Shown one piece after another: positions 10,514 to 23,100 of a stretch of 64,000 bases of DNA; the first letter of the stretch is position 1, and each line of letters starts with the position of its first letter. The notes under the pieces are model-generated. The model saw only the letters and a list, made by a program, of their open reading frames with translations, ran no database searches and was not told where the DNA came from. This stretch comes from Xestospongia bergquistia (taxonomy: Eukaryota; Porifera; Demospongiae; Haplosclerida; Petrosiidae), in the NCBI GenBank assembly GCA_963965975.1, contig OZ014415.1:3167001-3231000 (forward strand). The letters are read 5' to 3'. The position numbers and the translations under genes are program-made.

Positions 10514-12360
10514 ATTTGTTGTAAGGAAGAAAGACTTCTGGCCTCAAATTACTACTATAAGTAAGTGGTCTAGTATGTTAAAAAATGCAAACAAACTAGG
10601 GTGGAGCTAAGGTTTTTCAAAAACATTTATATCCCGTTCTAAGGATACCAAGACTTCTCACAGTACAAGAGAGATTTTGCAGCTTATAAGTTATACTGGA
10701 CATTCATACAAACATTGAGTAATACATTGTGATCTTCATAACTATAATGCTCGAGTTTTAATTTTTTTTTTAATTAATAAATTAAAATAATTTTACAAGT
10801 TATAGAAATAGGTAACAAGAATGTTAATTTTTAAAAAAAAAATAGCAGGAGAATGGCTAAGCAGTACACAAAAAAAGACCTTCTAGATTCAGTCAAAAAG
10901 GTAAGAAATGGCAATAGTGTTAAATCAACTGCTAAAATGTTTGGCATACCTCACTCAACTCTAAATGATTTAATCATTGTTCTGGGGCACACACTAAAAT
11001 TGGTGCTGGTGCTCTAACTGGTCTACCAGAAGCCATTGAGAAGGAGATAATCATGACTTGCCAATATATTAGTTGAAATAGGTTTTGGTATGTGAAGAGA
11101 TTTGGTTGAGGTTGTAGTCAGAGAACCAATATGTAATGACTACACCTTTTACTAGTAGCATTCCTGGAAGGAATTGGAGGGAGAGGTTTTTAAAACATTG
11201 GCCAGAGCTAGCAGAATGAAACCACAACATCTAAGTAAGAGTAGACCTATAGCAGGCAATATCAGCACCATTATCTCTTTCTTTGAAAGATTCAAAACAG
11301 AGATTGAGGCTGCAGACTTAATCTAGAGAGTAAAGATATAGATATCAGTCTCTGCAATTGTGATGAGACAACATTTTGCACAGATGTCACCTCAAAAGTC
11401 TTGTGAAAAAGAGGCATAAAAAATCTCTTTATGGAGGGTCAGGTCACGAATATATTACTGTCCATGTCTGTGCCTGTGCAAATGGTGAACAACTCCCACA
11501 TTTATTCTGTACAATGGCAAAAATATGTACAGAAGATTGATGGTGAGGTTTCTACTGGTAGTCTCTTTGGTATTTCTGAATCTGGCTAGATGGATGCACA
11601 CAATTTTATATCTCGGTTTAAAAAGTTCTTTGTTCCAGCTGTTCAACATCTGACACCTATAGGAACAGTCTTTCTTCTTTATGACAGTCACCATTCACAT
11701 ATTAGTCTCAACCTCATTTACACAGCCAATGAAGGCAATATCATTTTCTTTTGTCTTCCTCCAAATTGTACTCATGTTCTCCAACCTTTAGATGTTGGAG
11801 TATTTGATCCATTAAAAAGGGTATGGGGGCACATAATCAAGACATGGAAGATTGAAACATGAGCAATTCACATATCAAAATAATCCTTTCCAGGGTTAAT
11901 AAAAAAGCCCTGGGAAGCAGCTATGAAACTATCATGTGTCAGGATTCAAAAAAGGAAGAGGAATATTTCCCCTCAGCAAAGATGAGGTTCTTCACTACCT
12001 TGAACCATCAACTCTATTTACAGAGGGAGACGATAAACCTAGGTTATATACCTTTAGTCATTTGCTACAAATATGGAGAGAAAAAGTTCTGGCAGTCCCT
12101 TTGTCCGAGCACATTTGAAGGTTCATTTTACAGGTCTTTTGCAGATTAAACAATGTACAAAAGGTTGTAGTAAATTTTGAGTCGGAATTGAAGGAAAGCC
12201 AATAACATGTGATGAATTTGTTCCCATTCTCAAAGAAGAATCATCCAAGAAAAAAACTGATCAACAGAAATCTAAGAAAGATGAAAGAGATCTAGACGAT
12301 AACATAGAGGTTTAAACACAGAATGAGGTGGATGAAAGTGATTTAGAAGGTAAGAATAAC
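10514..12360 (+). mobile_element. Decayed pogo-like (Tc1/mariner superfamily) transposon with Psq helix-turn-helix and DDE_1 transposase
   Basis: The relic coding region starts at ATG 10853 (MAKQYTKKDLLDSVKKV) and continues with a Pipsqueak-type helix-turn-helix (STAKMFGIPHSTLND). After several stops and shifts come NCDETTF near 11357 (first catalytic Asp), HVCACANGEQLPH near 11462, LLYDSHHSH near 11680 (second Asp) and PNCTHVLQPLDVGVF near 11764 (third Asp). The order is that of DDE_1 pogo/Tigger/jerky transposases. Lysine-rich sequence ends it near 12300. At least five frame disruptions make it inactive. Exact ends and inverted repeats were not found. Confidence 0.85.
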
Positions 12361-12814
12361 ATATATTATATTCATGAATGCCAAATACTGACCCTGGCCT
12401 GACAGGAAGGTCTTTAGACTTATAGTGTGCTTATATTTCACATGCATTTGACATGTAGATGATAAAAAACTGTTCAGAGGGTGAACTATTGCAAAGATGA
12501 TGAGCAATAACAAAAGACATAATAGGGTGTGACAGAAAGGGATGTAGATGATAGTATCCCTGTAATATATCCTGCCTTAGTTAGTAACTTATTAATTCAT
12601 AAGTTAGTTTTGTACTTAAGTCTTTTGTTTTTGTATGTGAGTGAGTGAGTTTTGGTAGTCACATTGTTATATAATACTTTTATTTGAGTCATTCGTCTGA
12701 TGTTATTTACTAGTTTTTTGCTGACTGTGACATTTTTTGCAACTGCGTGCATCTCAGTCATTTCATTTGGCAACAAGGGTGAAATCAAACAGTTGAATAT
12801 AAAAACCAGATGGC

Positions 12815-13330
12815 TCATGGGAAACTTCCACCTTCAATCAGCATAGTGAATGATGGACTTCATATTCCGAAAGACTGGGACACTACTTTACGGCTAATGA
12901 TATCACAGACGAAAAAAAGAAATCAATTTTGCTGTTGTACTGTGGAGCAGCCACCTACGATTTATTGAAGAATCTCCTGCAACCTACCAGTCCGAATGAT
13001 AAATCTTACAATGAACTAGTCAAAGTCCTGTCCAACTACTTTAATCCTAAACCAAGCACTATTGTGCAGCGTTTTAAATTCAATACTAGTGTTAGAGAGT
13101 CCGGAGAATATGTTGCAAGTTATGTGGCTGCCCTTAAAATCACTAGCCGAATATTGTGATTCAGTATTAATAACTCAAGAATACAAAGTTGGCTATTACA
13201 ATAAAGAAATTTAACTTATCATTGCATTGGACACAGCTCAGGCTATGGAATTAGCTGCCAATGATATTACAATCACAATTGTTATGCAGGCTTCAAAAAA
13301 ACCTTAGAAAAAAACATTTTTTGTAAGTAT
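12815..13330 (+). mobile_element. Gypsy/Ty3-type gag fragment (retrotransposon relic)
   Basis: Frames include FTANDITDEKKK, then from 12929 LLYCGAATYDLLKNLL, SYNELVKVLSNYFNPKPS and IVQRFKFN. This is the typical order of the retrotransposon gag capsid domain in Gypsy elements, followed by AALKITSRI. A stop near 13160 and a shift at 12905-12925 break it. No zinc knuckle, protease or reverse transcriptase follows, so it is a 5' fragment. Confidence 0.75.
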
Positions 13331-13593
13331 TGTCAGGCTCAGGCCAGTTATTTGCTATGTTTATATGCCATAATACTATGTCATATTTTATCTCAAGGCA
13401 TCAAGCAAAATCACCATTTCTTTGTGTATTTAATTAACCATTTTAAATTTGTCATGTTATATCTCAAGTTCCTAATATATCAAGCTAATTCCCAATGTAT
13501 TTTCTTTTATGATATTCAGCAATAATATAAAGACAAAAACTCACTTAAGGGTTTTTAGACTTAGAACTCACCGAACAATGTTTTGTCTTTCTA
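13331..13593. other. No gene seen
   Basis: AT-rich sequence between the gag relic and the MITE, with no open frame or repeat recognised. Confidence 0.4.
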
Positions 13594-14105
13594 GCCTCGT
13601 ATCCAGGCGTTCGTAAAAAAAGAATGCCTGGTAACTAACTAGTGCTTGCGCATGCGTGTAATTATTGTAATATATACAATAATTATAATGACATTATAAT
13701 TACAACATTTAAAATTAAACGACGAGTCAATGGTTTGCGTTTATATTGATGATATTTCATTCATTACACGAGTTTAAGCATGGCTAGTCGAATTTATCAG
13801 TTGTGCAGAGATTTTCGTGGAAGTAAAAAGAGCGACAGACTTGTTCAGTGCTGTTGAGATACAAAACAACACGAAAACATCTTTTCCGTCATAATTATAT
13901 AGCTTCAACAGACAAGAGTTGCTCTTTTTTAAGAGAGAGATTTGGCCTGCTTTAGAGCGTAGAGTAGAACAAACATTGCGGTAAAATGAATTTTGACGTC
14001 ATAGTTAACGGAGGATTCCTAGAGTATACTATTTTCCAATAAAATTTAAACGCATGCGCAAACAGTATTTACCAGTTTTCTTTCGCGAACGCCTGGGTAC
14101 TAGGC
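13594..14105. mobile_element. 512-bp MITE with imperfect terminal inverted repeats of about 65 bp and TA target duplication
   Basis: The left end (gcctcgtatccaggcgttcg) matches the reverse complement of the right end (gcctagtacccaggcgttcg). Matching continues through a ctggtaa block to tgcgcatgcg, about 65 bp per arm with mismatches. Both ends abut TA (13592-13593 and 14106-14107), the target duplication of Tc1/mariner-type transposition. The interior is less AT-rich than its surroundings and encodes no transposase, so it is non-autonomous. Confidence 0.85.
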
Positions 14106-14317
14106 TATAATCTTCAATGAGAGAGCCAAAGATACATCTTTAATTAAATAGCGTGCTCTACACACCTACATCACGTCTGTACGAAATTGCCACCCACTAC
14201 TCAGGTCACCAAAAACTGTTATTGATTTTTGGCATCCACTGTTTTCAATAAAGGCTAACATTGAGACCTGTAAACTCTACTGAAGAATCTACAGCAATTG
14301 GACTTTGAAATGGTATC

Positions 14318-14818
14318 TTGGTTGTCGATTACCAGCTTTTAGCATCTGAATTAAGAAAACATGTGAAAGGAGTGATAGCTTGTGATGCATACAATGATCC
14401 ACCTCTTATAGTACCTGATTATGAGGGCCCTTATGACATCATTCTGTACAGTCTTAGTTTATTAACAGCATTAAGTACTGAAGAAGAATTCAATCAAGTT
14501 ATTACAAAATTAACTAAGTATCTTAAAACGAGTGGAAAATTACTCATATTTGATGTTGAGAGTCCAGGTGTTCCATTTCTTTGCATTACTCCAGACCTAC
14601 TTACATTGGCTTTAAAATGAAATGGTTACACTGATGTGAATATTTCTTATAAACGACATGAGGAGTTAAATATTCCAGGTACTTGTAGCTTCAATTTTGG
14701 CTACTGCCACTGAAAAGTCACTATCAGAGAAGACCTTGAACTATTTAGAAAGTCCTCCAACAAAAAAGACTACTATCAATTCATTACTTTAGCCACTATG
14801 TCAATATATTAGCTTTAG
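14318..14818 (+). pseudogene. Methyltransferase relic 12 (least decayed middle + C piece)
   Basis: An open frame of 100 codons without an ATG at its head reads DYQLLASELRKHVKGVI, DPPL, GPYDIILYSLSL, EEFNQVITKLTKYL, LLIFDVES and FLCITPDLLTLALK. This is the C-terminal half of a class I SAM methyltransferase of the NNMT_PNMT_TEMT type. A one-base shift at about 14617 puts the final segment (GYTDVNISYK) out of frame and gives a stop. The YYVGK segment is deleted. The 5' half, including the SAM motif, is absent upstream. Confidence 0.75.
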
Positions 14819-15243
14819 CAATTAATTTTAAAATACTAGTTATAAAACAGTTAATTAACTAAAAATGCCTTCTACTTAATTTAATAACTACTTGTATAAT
14901 CTAATTTAATAACTACTTGTATAATCTAAAGAGAGAGGAGTGACTTCCAAGAATCAAAATTATTATGATAAAAGATTTATATATCACTTATTCTTAATGA
15001 TACTAAATTATTTTAGGAGACAACGGAAATGCCAAAATATTATGATTTAATCACTATTTTATATTTCATCACTTACTAGGATTGACAATGTCTCTTATAT
15101 TGAAGTCATTTTCTGGCATAAACAGGCATTCATTGATCTTCACCTAGTTATGGATAAATAAGATAACTGCAAAAATTCTATTAAGATTATATTGATGTAC
15201 TGTTGTTACTGTAAGGGATTAGATTGTGTTCAAGTACATTTTC
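14819..15243. other. No gene seen
   Basis: AT-rich. A direct duplication of about 24 bp (taataactacttgtataatcta) occurs at 14882-14930. No coding signal was recognised. Confidence 0.4.
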
Positions 15244-15780
15244 TCAAGTTATTGAGCTTGGAAACTCTAATTCATAGTGTTCCAAGTACAGAGGGGTAAT
15301 ATTTTTATTGGTTGGTGTGTTTGTTATATAACAGACTGTTAAATGTAGAATAAAGCAATCCTGGCATACTGTACATATCAGACATAAAAACCTCTCATTC
15401 AGTAACAACACTATACAAATAGTTTATAATCAAAGGTCACATTAAAATAACATTTAATATCTTTTTAGTGGCTTTGAAGTTCATCAATGTGATAACAAGG
15501 TAATCTTATTAGCCCAGTCTTTGAAAGTACCAAAATTAAATATTTAATCCCCTTTATTTAAAGAATCCTTTATATCAAGACTATTAAAGTGTTCATTATT
15601 AACATTTTAAATGTATCTTATTTGACTTAAAGTAACAAAACTTACTTCACTTCAAGGAAGTTAAACTGAGAGTGGAAGTCTATATACATTTCAGGATAGT
15701 CAAATAGTTGATCAATAGGTGCCTAATATATATAAATATAGTATAAAAATATCAAACTTCTACTTATATATATATTATAT
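15244..15780. repeat. Second copy of the 3787-4369 flank
   Basis: Collinear with 3787-4369 with scattered substitutions and indels, and likewise followed directly by a methyltransferase C piece. Confidence 0.75.
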
Positions 15781-16169
15781 AAGAAGAATTCAATCAAGTT
15801 ATTACAAAATTAACAAAATATCTTACATCAGGTCGAAAATTACTCATATTTGATGTTGAGAATCGAGGGTATTATTATGTTAGAAAAGAGCAGTTCCATT
15901 TCTTTGTATTACTCCAGACCTACTTACATCTTTACATCTGCTTTCAAATAAAACGGATACACTGATATGAATACTTTTCATAAATCACATGACGAGTTAA
16001 ATATTCCAGGAACTATAAATTCTGTAGCTTCAATTTTTGCGATTGCCTTTAAAAAGTGACTAACAGAGAAGACCTTGAACTATTTAGAAAGTCCTCCAAC
16101 AAAAAAGACTACTATTAATTCATAAAAGTTACTACTTTAGCCACTATGTCGATTATTATTAGCTCTTAG
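15781..16169 (+). pseudogene. Methyltransferase relic 13 (C-terminal piece)
   Basis: Reads EEFNQVITKLTKYL, LLIFDVEN and YYYVRKEQFHFF, then a duplication (tttacatc twice) and shifts before the terminal TAG at 16167. The usual linker follows to 16265 and ends in an ATG with only a few codons of open frame, so an N start is no longer recognisable. Confidence 0.7.
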
Positions 16170-16269
16170 CAATTAATTTTAAAATACTAGTTATAAAACA
16201 GTTAATTAACTAAATATGCCTTCTATTTATTTAATAACTATTTGTATAAACTAAAATTGTTAATCATGG

Positions 16270-17199
16270 CTGCAAACAGTGCAAAGATCGTGTAAAAAGC
16301 AATATTATAAATGACAACAGAACAAATGTACAAGTTAATAAAAGCAAATGAAATTACATGTAATAAGAGAGTTACAAGATAAATAGATAAATAAATAATA
16401 AATATATAAATAAATAAATAAATAAGAAAATAAAAAATAAATAATAACAGTCAGGTTAATACATCAAAATTCCAAGAGGAAGGCCTGCACCATCTTGCAT
16501 ACCTATACCACTTCAGTATTTAACTCTAGAACCTCTTAGGGAAAATCCATTGCACAAATAAACGAGAAAGATAATTTAACACATATCCAACCTATTATCT
16601 TGCTATATGTTTTATTCCACTTAAGGACACTGACCAATTCTTTCAAGATGACATTATATAATGACACTATCTAATAACACTCTCTTTGTCAATCAATATT
16701 GAAGCTAACTCATGTCAAGGAACGTTTTGTTCATATGGAATCTCTTCATGAAGCTCAAGTCAAGGCCTTGAAAACAGAAGTAAGTCAAATGTTTGATATT
16801 ATAGTAATGTATTGGCTTATTAGTATGAGATCTAGAGATACAAAGGCAAGATGACAGCAGTTAACATGAAACTGAAAACAGCTAGTCATGATACAGAACT
16901 AGATTAATAGACATTGAGGATATTATGACAATGTATAAACTGAAATACATTACTAAGTTTATTGTAATATTCAAAGTTCATTTATATGTACTAATAAAAC
17001 AAAAAATGTAATATTATTTCATTACATTTATGGATATGGCTTCATTAATGTCGTCGTCTCAATCCCAGCCATGGTTCTGACCACAGAGTCATTTTTCTTG
17101 CTATAACATTTCTCATTATTTTGTTTCTTTGCTTTATTTCACATATATATTACCATAATCCCTATACTTCACTAAGCTACAAGATAACTCTCCAGATTT
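16270..17199. other. No confident gene; A/T-rich simple repeat at 16380-16445
   Basis: An (AAAT)n-like tract lies at 16380-16445. A short helical-looking frame near 16714-16783 (KERFVHMESLHEAQVKALKTE) is followed by GTAAG and could be a lone exon, but I found no partner exons. Confidence 0.4.
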
Positions 17200-18120
17200 T
17201 CTCTGTGACCAAGATGAAATTTATAGTCTCATTTCTCATATTCTTATTGACACTAGTTTTGGTCATAATGGCATCTCCTCTATCAGGCTCCACAACACAG
17301 CTCCTAGCATTTCACATCCTCTTTCCTATATTTTAAACTTCTCCCTCTCAACAGATATTTTCTCTTCAGATTGGAAAAACTCTACTATTGTACCATTCCT
17401 AAATTGAAAATCTCTTCTTCATCCCTTTCAGACTATCACCCAATCTCTTTATTTTCCTTACCAGATAAGATTCTGGAACATCACATCTCTAATTATCTGT
17501 ACAATGCTTGCTCCACTCATAAAATCCTTTCTAATTGTCAGTTTGGTTTCTGACCTGGATTCTCAGCTGAAACAGCTCTTATCTAATGTCAATTTTTAGT
17601 TTTCTTCACTGGATATCAAAAAAGTAGTCTGTGCAGTTTTCTTTCATCTCACAAAAGCATTTGACTCTGTCCCTCTCAAACCCTTACTTGACTCCTTATT
17701 TTCGCTCAACTTTCCTCCCCTCTTTTTGTCTTGTCTCCATAGTTATATACAAGGCCGGTACTCAACAAGTAATCATAAATGGTTCTCTATTTTCTAAATC
17801 TCAAGTCACCTCTGGCGTGCCCCAAAGTTCCATTCTTGGGCCTCTCTTATTCATCATCTATATAAGTGATACTTCAGCCATCCTCACTCTTTATGCTGAT
17901 GATATTCTTCTCTCTCAACAAACTTCTCCAACTTCGCTGTTCAATCCAACATCAATGTCATTACATCATGGATTAGCTCTCACCATCAGCTTCAAAAAAA
18001 ATGATCACCTCACAAAAGTCTCCCTCTTTTTTAATCTCCCTATCTCCTCTTTTCTTAAACAGTTCTCAACTTGAACATGTCAATTCATTTAAATATCTTA
18101 TTATACTTTATATGGAATGG
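17200..18120 (+). mobile_element. Non-LTR retrotransposon reverse transcriptase relic
   Basis: Motifs appear in the right order across shifted frames: SDWKNSTIVPF near 17370, LSDYHPISLFSLPDKILE near 17424, CQFGF near 17536, HLTKAFDSVPL near 17648, QVTSGVPQSSILGPLLFI near 17802, and the catalytic LTLYADDILL near 17885. This is the fingers-palm order of LINE-type reverse transcriptases. Multiple stops make it dead. Ends were not resolved. Confidence 0.8.
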
Positions 18121-18529
18121 TCGAATTCAAATACACTGACACTGTAGGAAGTAAGGAAATACAATGTAAATATTCACTAATAATCACAATAGCAACATCC
18201 TATTTTTATAGCAACTAGTTGATTGATAACTATATCATAGCAACAGTATCCATGACAACTCTGTCTATCTATGCAGGTAGTAGGTTCTACCAGAAATACT
18301 ATTGTGTTAGATATTGGTAAAGTTTGTCATGATCCTGAGCGTCGAGAGAGAGCTAATTCTGTCTGTGATGAGTTATTGTGACAAGTTACTGTCTTGGGTG
18401 TAACATACAAAATGACTCCACCTACCTTCCACTTAAACAAGATACTCATGATATTTGTACATAAAGGAACTGTTGTGAGCTCCACCTCTAATGATGGCAT
18501 AACAAACAAGTGTCAATGAAACCACTAGA

Positions 18530-19400
18530 ACTACAATCTTCACTCTCATGTCTGGCCAAGAAGCTACATTACCAATAGACATCATGTATGGTTTTTTGTC
18601 CTGATCTTTCTAAAACTTCTACTAGCAAAATGCCATGAATTTCAGAAACAAAATGGAGAACATGTACTGCCTATTGAGGGAAAAACTTGATGGCAATCAA
18701 TAATACTCAATTGGTGATTTAATTTGGCTATATTCTCCTGCTATACTTAGTGGCCACTCACCAATATTGAACAAACACTGGAAAGGACCAATCAAAATAA
18801 TCAAAAAGGTAAATGAGGTCTTTTACAGGATTGAAGCAGTATTGTTATTGTACAATTTGACAGGCTCAAACCATATCAGCAGAGAAACAATAGTGCCAAA
18901 AATGGTAACAATGTTGATAAGCCTGAATGTTAATTTCAACACATTGGTCCCACATGATAACCAAAACATCCACTCAGAAGATATCTATGACTCCTACAAT
19001 GACCTTCTAATAATAGAAATTTAATCAGACATATGACCAGCTCACCAATGCATTCCTTCTGTGATGATCATCCCAAACAAATCATCTCCCAGATTGCTAT
19101 AGTGACTATATATCACACTAAGCCGCATAAGGACATAAACTAGATTTAGCAGAGAAGTGATTTTATAAATTGCAAGTTCTGATCACAGTAGCCCTAATTA
19201 AAGCACTAATCCTGATCAGGCCTGCATAGACTATCATTAATTATTGTATATTATGTAATCATACTAATTATTATATGTAATGTAAAGTGCACCCTAATAA
19301 TTACTTCCTTTTCAAATGTGTATAAAAGCCCTTGTATTTCTCTAAATAAACATTTCTCTAATATCATAACAGTATTTTACCCAATGTTTGATAATGTACT
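18530..19400 (+). mobile_element. 3' end of a Gypsy-type LTR retrotransposon: integrase C-terminus and probable LTR
   Basis: Fragments SGQEATLPIDIMYGF near 18551 and GDLIWLYSPAI near 18714, then LNKHWKGPIKIIKKVNEVFY near 18763, form the usual integrase end of Gypsy elements, where the GPIKI-type motif reads out to the pol stop. About 300 bp further, TATAAAA at 19321-19327 and AATAAA at 19345-19350 are spaced as in an LTR promoter/polyadenylation region. The LTR borders and a matching 5' LTR were not found. Confidence 0.65.
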
Positions 19401-20100
19401 CTGGGCCTTTTTTACCCAGTAACAAGTCAGACTACTGTAACATCTTAAATAGCATTAGCCTTTAAAAGACAAAATTGTGAAGTTAATTATATTAATATGC
19501 CATTTATATAAATGATGGTAGCCGAGATAATATACACAAACTTCAGAAACGGTTTTAGTAATGTGAAGTATTATCCTCATGTAAATTCTAAACTATCCCA
19601 TCCATTTTTGCTAAACATTTAGTGTTATAGCAGTGATTAACTTTATTGCAGTGGTCTTCAATGACATTGATATGCACATCATTTTAAAAAAGCATCTATT
19701 TGCTTTGAAAATATTTTTATAACAAAGAAAATGAAAATAGGTCATTGCATAACAATAGGCTGCTATAGTAAATGAAATCTATACACTCACATACATTATT
19801 GGAAAGTTTGGAACTATAATTATAATGAATTTCTCAGTGAGAAAACCAAAGTGATAGGTATCATTGTATGATATAGAAGCATTAAAGAAGATTAAAATCA
19901 AAGAGATAATCTAAATTATTTGTTGAGACCTAAATTGGAAACTTAGAAAGGTATTATTCCACTTTCTTACCTGGTCAGTTCTCATTATTATTATGACTTT
20001 ACTATTATGTGTATGCTTAATTCAGTACTAACAATGATTATAGAAAATCAATTAGATTGTGAACTACTTGATCAGAAGTATAAATATTATTACATAATGC
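19401..20100. other. 3' flank of sacsin-like gene A, no gene seen
   Basis: AT-rich. On the minus strand a possible polyadenylation signal AATAAA lies near 19642, about 460 bp past the gene A stop. Confidence 0.4.
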
Positions 20101-23100
20101 TCACACTCGTTTCTTAACTACTTTATCAATTAGTTCAAAAATCTTCTCAGCACAATCAGCTGCTTTGATAGCCTGGTCAGGCTTATGGATATCAACAGGA
20201 GCCATTGGACGAGAATAACAGTTAGGGAATCGAGTATCAAGATAAAAAGGTTCCATTGAAGTCGCAAGATGTGGTAGTGATGCTAACTGACATGGGTTCA
20301 CAGAGGACAGTGCTCGTGCGTTATTTGTAAGGTTATGTGTCTTTAGACTTTCACTGTTAGAGTTAATTCCAATTAGTGCATACATACCAGCCTTAAGGGC
20401 CTTTTCAACTACTTCATGTGCCATGAACATAACTTGACATGATACAGGTTCATGTATAACCTCATTCTTGAGAATATTCATAGCTTTTAAATCAGAATTA
20501 GCCTGACGTAACCATCTTTCTGCTTCTACTTGGTCTGGTATAGGATAGAGGTATGTACCCCAGTTCGTATTAATATCATCACCTTGAAATAAAAAAGATA
20601 ACCTTCCCACTCCTCCTCCGCTACTGGTGGTTGGTCTAGATATACTGTTGTCCCATGTTACATAATATCGTTGCCAGCTAGACTGTTGATAGAAAGGATT
20701 GTCATTTGGAGATATTTGATCATCAGGCTCTTCTACTGGTAGTCCTGCCTCCAATCGGTCAATTTGCCTGAGCATAAACGCAAATACCTCTTCAAAGAGA
20801 TCTTTATCAGTTGGATTAACTTTGTCTGGATGATATTTAATGTAAATTCTTTGTATTGCTTTCTTCTTCTCTTCTATTGTTGTCAATTTCCATATTAATA
20901 ATAGTTCCTTACAAACTTTTTGTTTCAAGTCTTTTAATCTTTTGGTGTCATTAACCTGTTGAAGGGCAGCAGTAGCACTATTGATTGGAACTAACTTAGT
21001 CCAGTCTTGTTCAACTTCAATATCTTTGGTTACAAACTTGTAAATATCTAAAGCAGATACCACTTTAACCTCATCCTGCTGATTGTAAGCAATGACATAT
21101 TTCTTCATTATTGGGTCATCACATTGTGAGATTTGCACAGGATATAGAACTATAGCCCATACAAAATAATTCTCTACTACTTCGTAACCGATTAATTCTT
21201 GTGGATGATATACATAATTGATGTCACTGTCCAACATTACAATAAGTTGATGTGGTATGGGCTGACCAATTTTTGGAAGATAACCATCATGAAGTTCAAC
21301 GTTATGGAACTCTATGCCTTGAAAACCTATAGCTAATGATCGGAGGTCTTCTGTGCTCTGCATAACTAAGAAATCTGTTGCTAATGTATGCCTCAACTCA
21401 AAGAAAATCAGTTGGTTAGTATTAAGTATGTGCCCAACCTCAACACAAAGAGATTGTGCTACATCTTTCCATAGTGATGGGCTAGGTGTAGATTTGTCAT
21501 TTACATACATAGTGTACATATCAAATTCTTTTTGGAGGGAGTAGTCTACTACAATTGTTCCAATACATACCTGCTTTTCACGTAGTATCACTTTAACTTG
21601 AAGTCCATTAATAACAACAACTTTCATTTCCTCAAGTATTTTCAAGAGAGTTTGTGTAAAGATTGTGACTTGTCCTGTGAGGGAAGGTACACATTTAGCC
21701 AAATATTGTGGCATCACATTAATGAACATAGAGCACAACTGCTTTAGTTTATGAAGATGCATTGAAAGAGGACTCTCATAATCACATTGATTACAATGGA
21801 TGACTTGTTCCATGCAATAGAGTGATAAACCTTTTGGTCTAACTTCCTTTGGTAATCTTAAACACATGTCCTTTTCATACAATTGTCGATTAAAGTGTGT
21901 TTTGAGTAATGTGTTAGACCTAGCACTCTTAGTTTGGAAAATAAAAGATGGAATTTTGAACATGCCATAAGATGTATCAGTCAAATTGAACATTTTGTTC
22001 TCAAATCTGCTACTATCAACAAATAGAACACAAGATGATTCGACAAGTTTCCAATTCTGAGTATCAATTTGAACTGGAAGATACAAAGGTTGAAGTTGTT
22101 GTGATGCTTTCATTTTCTTATCATGGTTGGCATCATGAGGTAAAAGATCAGCTAGTTTGTAGATTAAGTTTCGTACTAGTGCTATGTCATTAGGAAATTT
22201 AATACCTCCCTTGAACGAAGAATGCATCATTTCTAATACAAATTGAATGTGTATTAACTCAAGGTTATTACATGCTCCCATTATTTCCAAAGTATCACGT
22301 AGCCTATTTAGACAATGTGGTAAAGAATGGATATATGGAGCAAAATCTTTAGCATCAGATGATGACAATCGTTGGACAACTTGTATTGGTTTTACTAAAA
22401 CTGGTCTTGTGATGACATTATTACCTTCACTTAAAGGCTCAGCAGATACTGGAATACATGCTGTTCTAGTTAGCTGTTGTAAAATATTTTTGGCTTTATA
22501 TTTTTGCAAATACTCTATATTATCAATAATAATATCAACAAGATCAGCTCTATCATTATCATCAGTTAAGACATAATCTGGGTTATATCTTGAGAATAAT
22601 TGAAAGTTAGATAACCCAGTATTTGATATATTGATGAGATTCTGGTGAACATCATTTACACTTGGACTAGTGACTATACCAAGATGTTGTAGAGAATTGT
22701 TTTCATCTATAAAAGTTGTGAGTTTTGGTAGAGATACCACTGGTTTCACAGTCCACACTAGAGAGGCACAGTCATATACAACAGCTTGATTGAGTTTAGT
22801 AAGACCTATGTCAAGATGAGAGAAACTCTGTGGAGGTTGGCAAGCTGCTTTAATCCATGTAAAGGCATTAAGTTTGGCTACTTTTACAAAACATATGTCT
22901 CCTATCTGAGACAAATAGTAAGGTGTCTTATGCCATTCTTCTGCTTCTTTGGAAAATACATAGTTAAAGAGGACATCAGATTTTTTGTTCAAAGTTCTGT
23001 TGCAAGACATTGATACAGAGTTAGCAAAAAAAATGAATTCTTTGAATGTTACTGTAGTACGAAGTCCAAGATCATAAAGAAAAGGTAGCCATGAATGATC

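Noticed and set aside
14318-14620. Functional small methyltransferase
   Set aside because: It lacks an ATG, the SAM motif half and the C-terminal frame, so it is a relic.
16260-16310. New gene start at the ATG near 16266
   Set aside because: The frame closes after a few codons; it sits where an N piece of the methyltransferase would start and is probably its eroded remainder.
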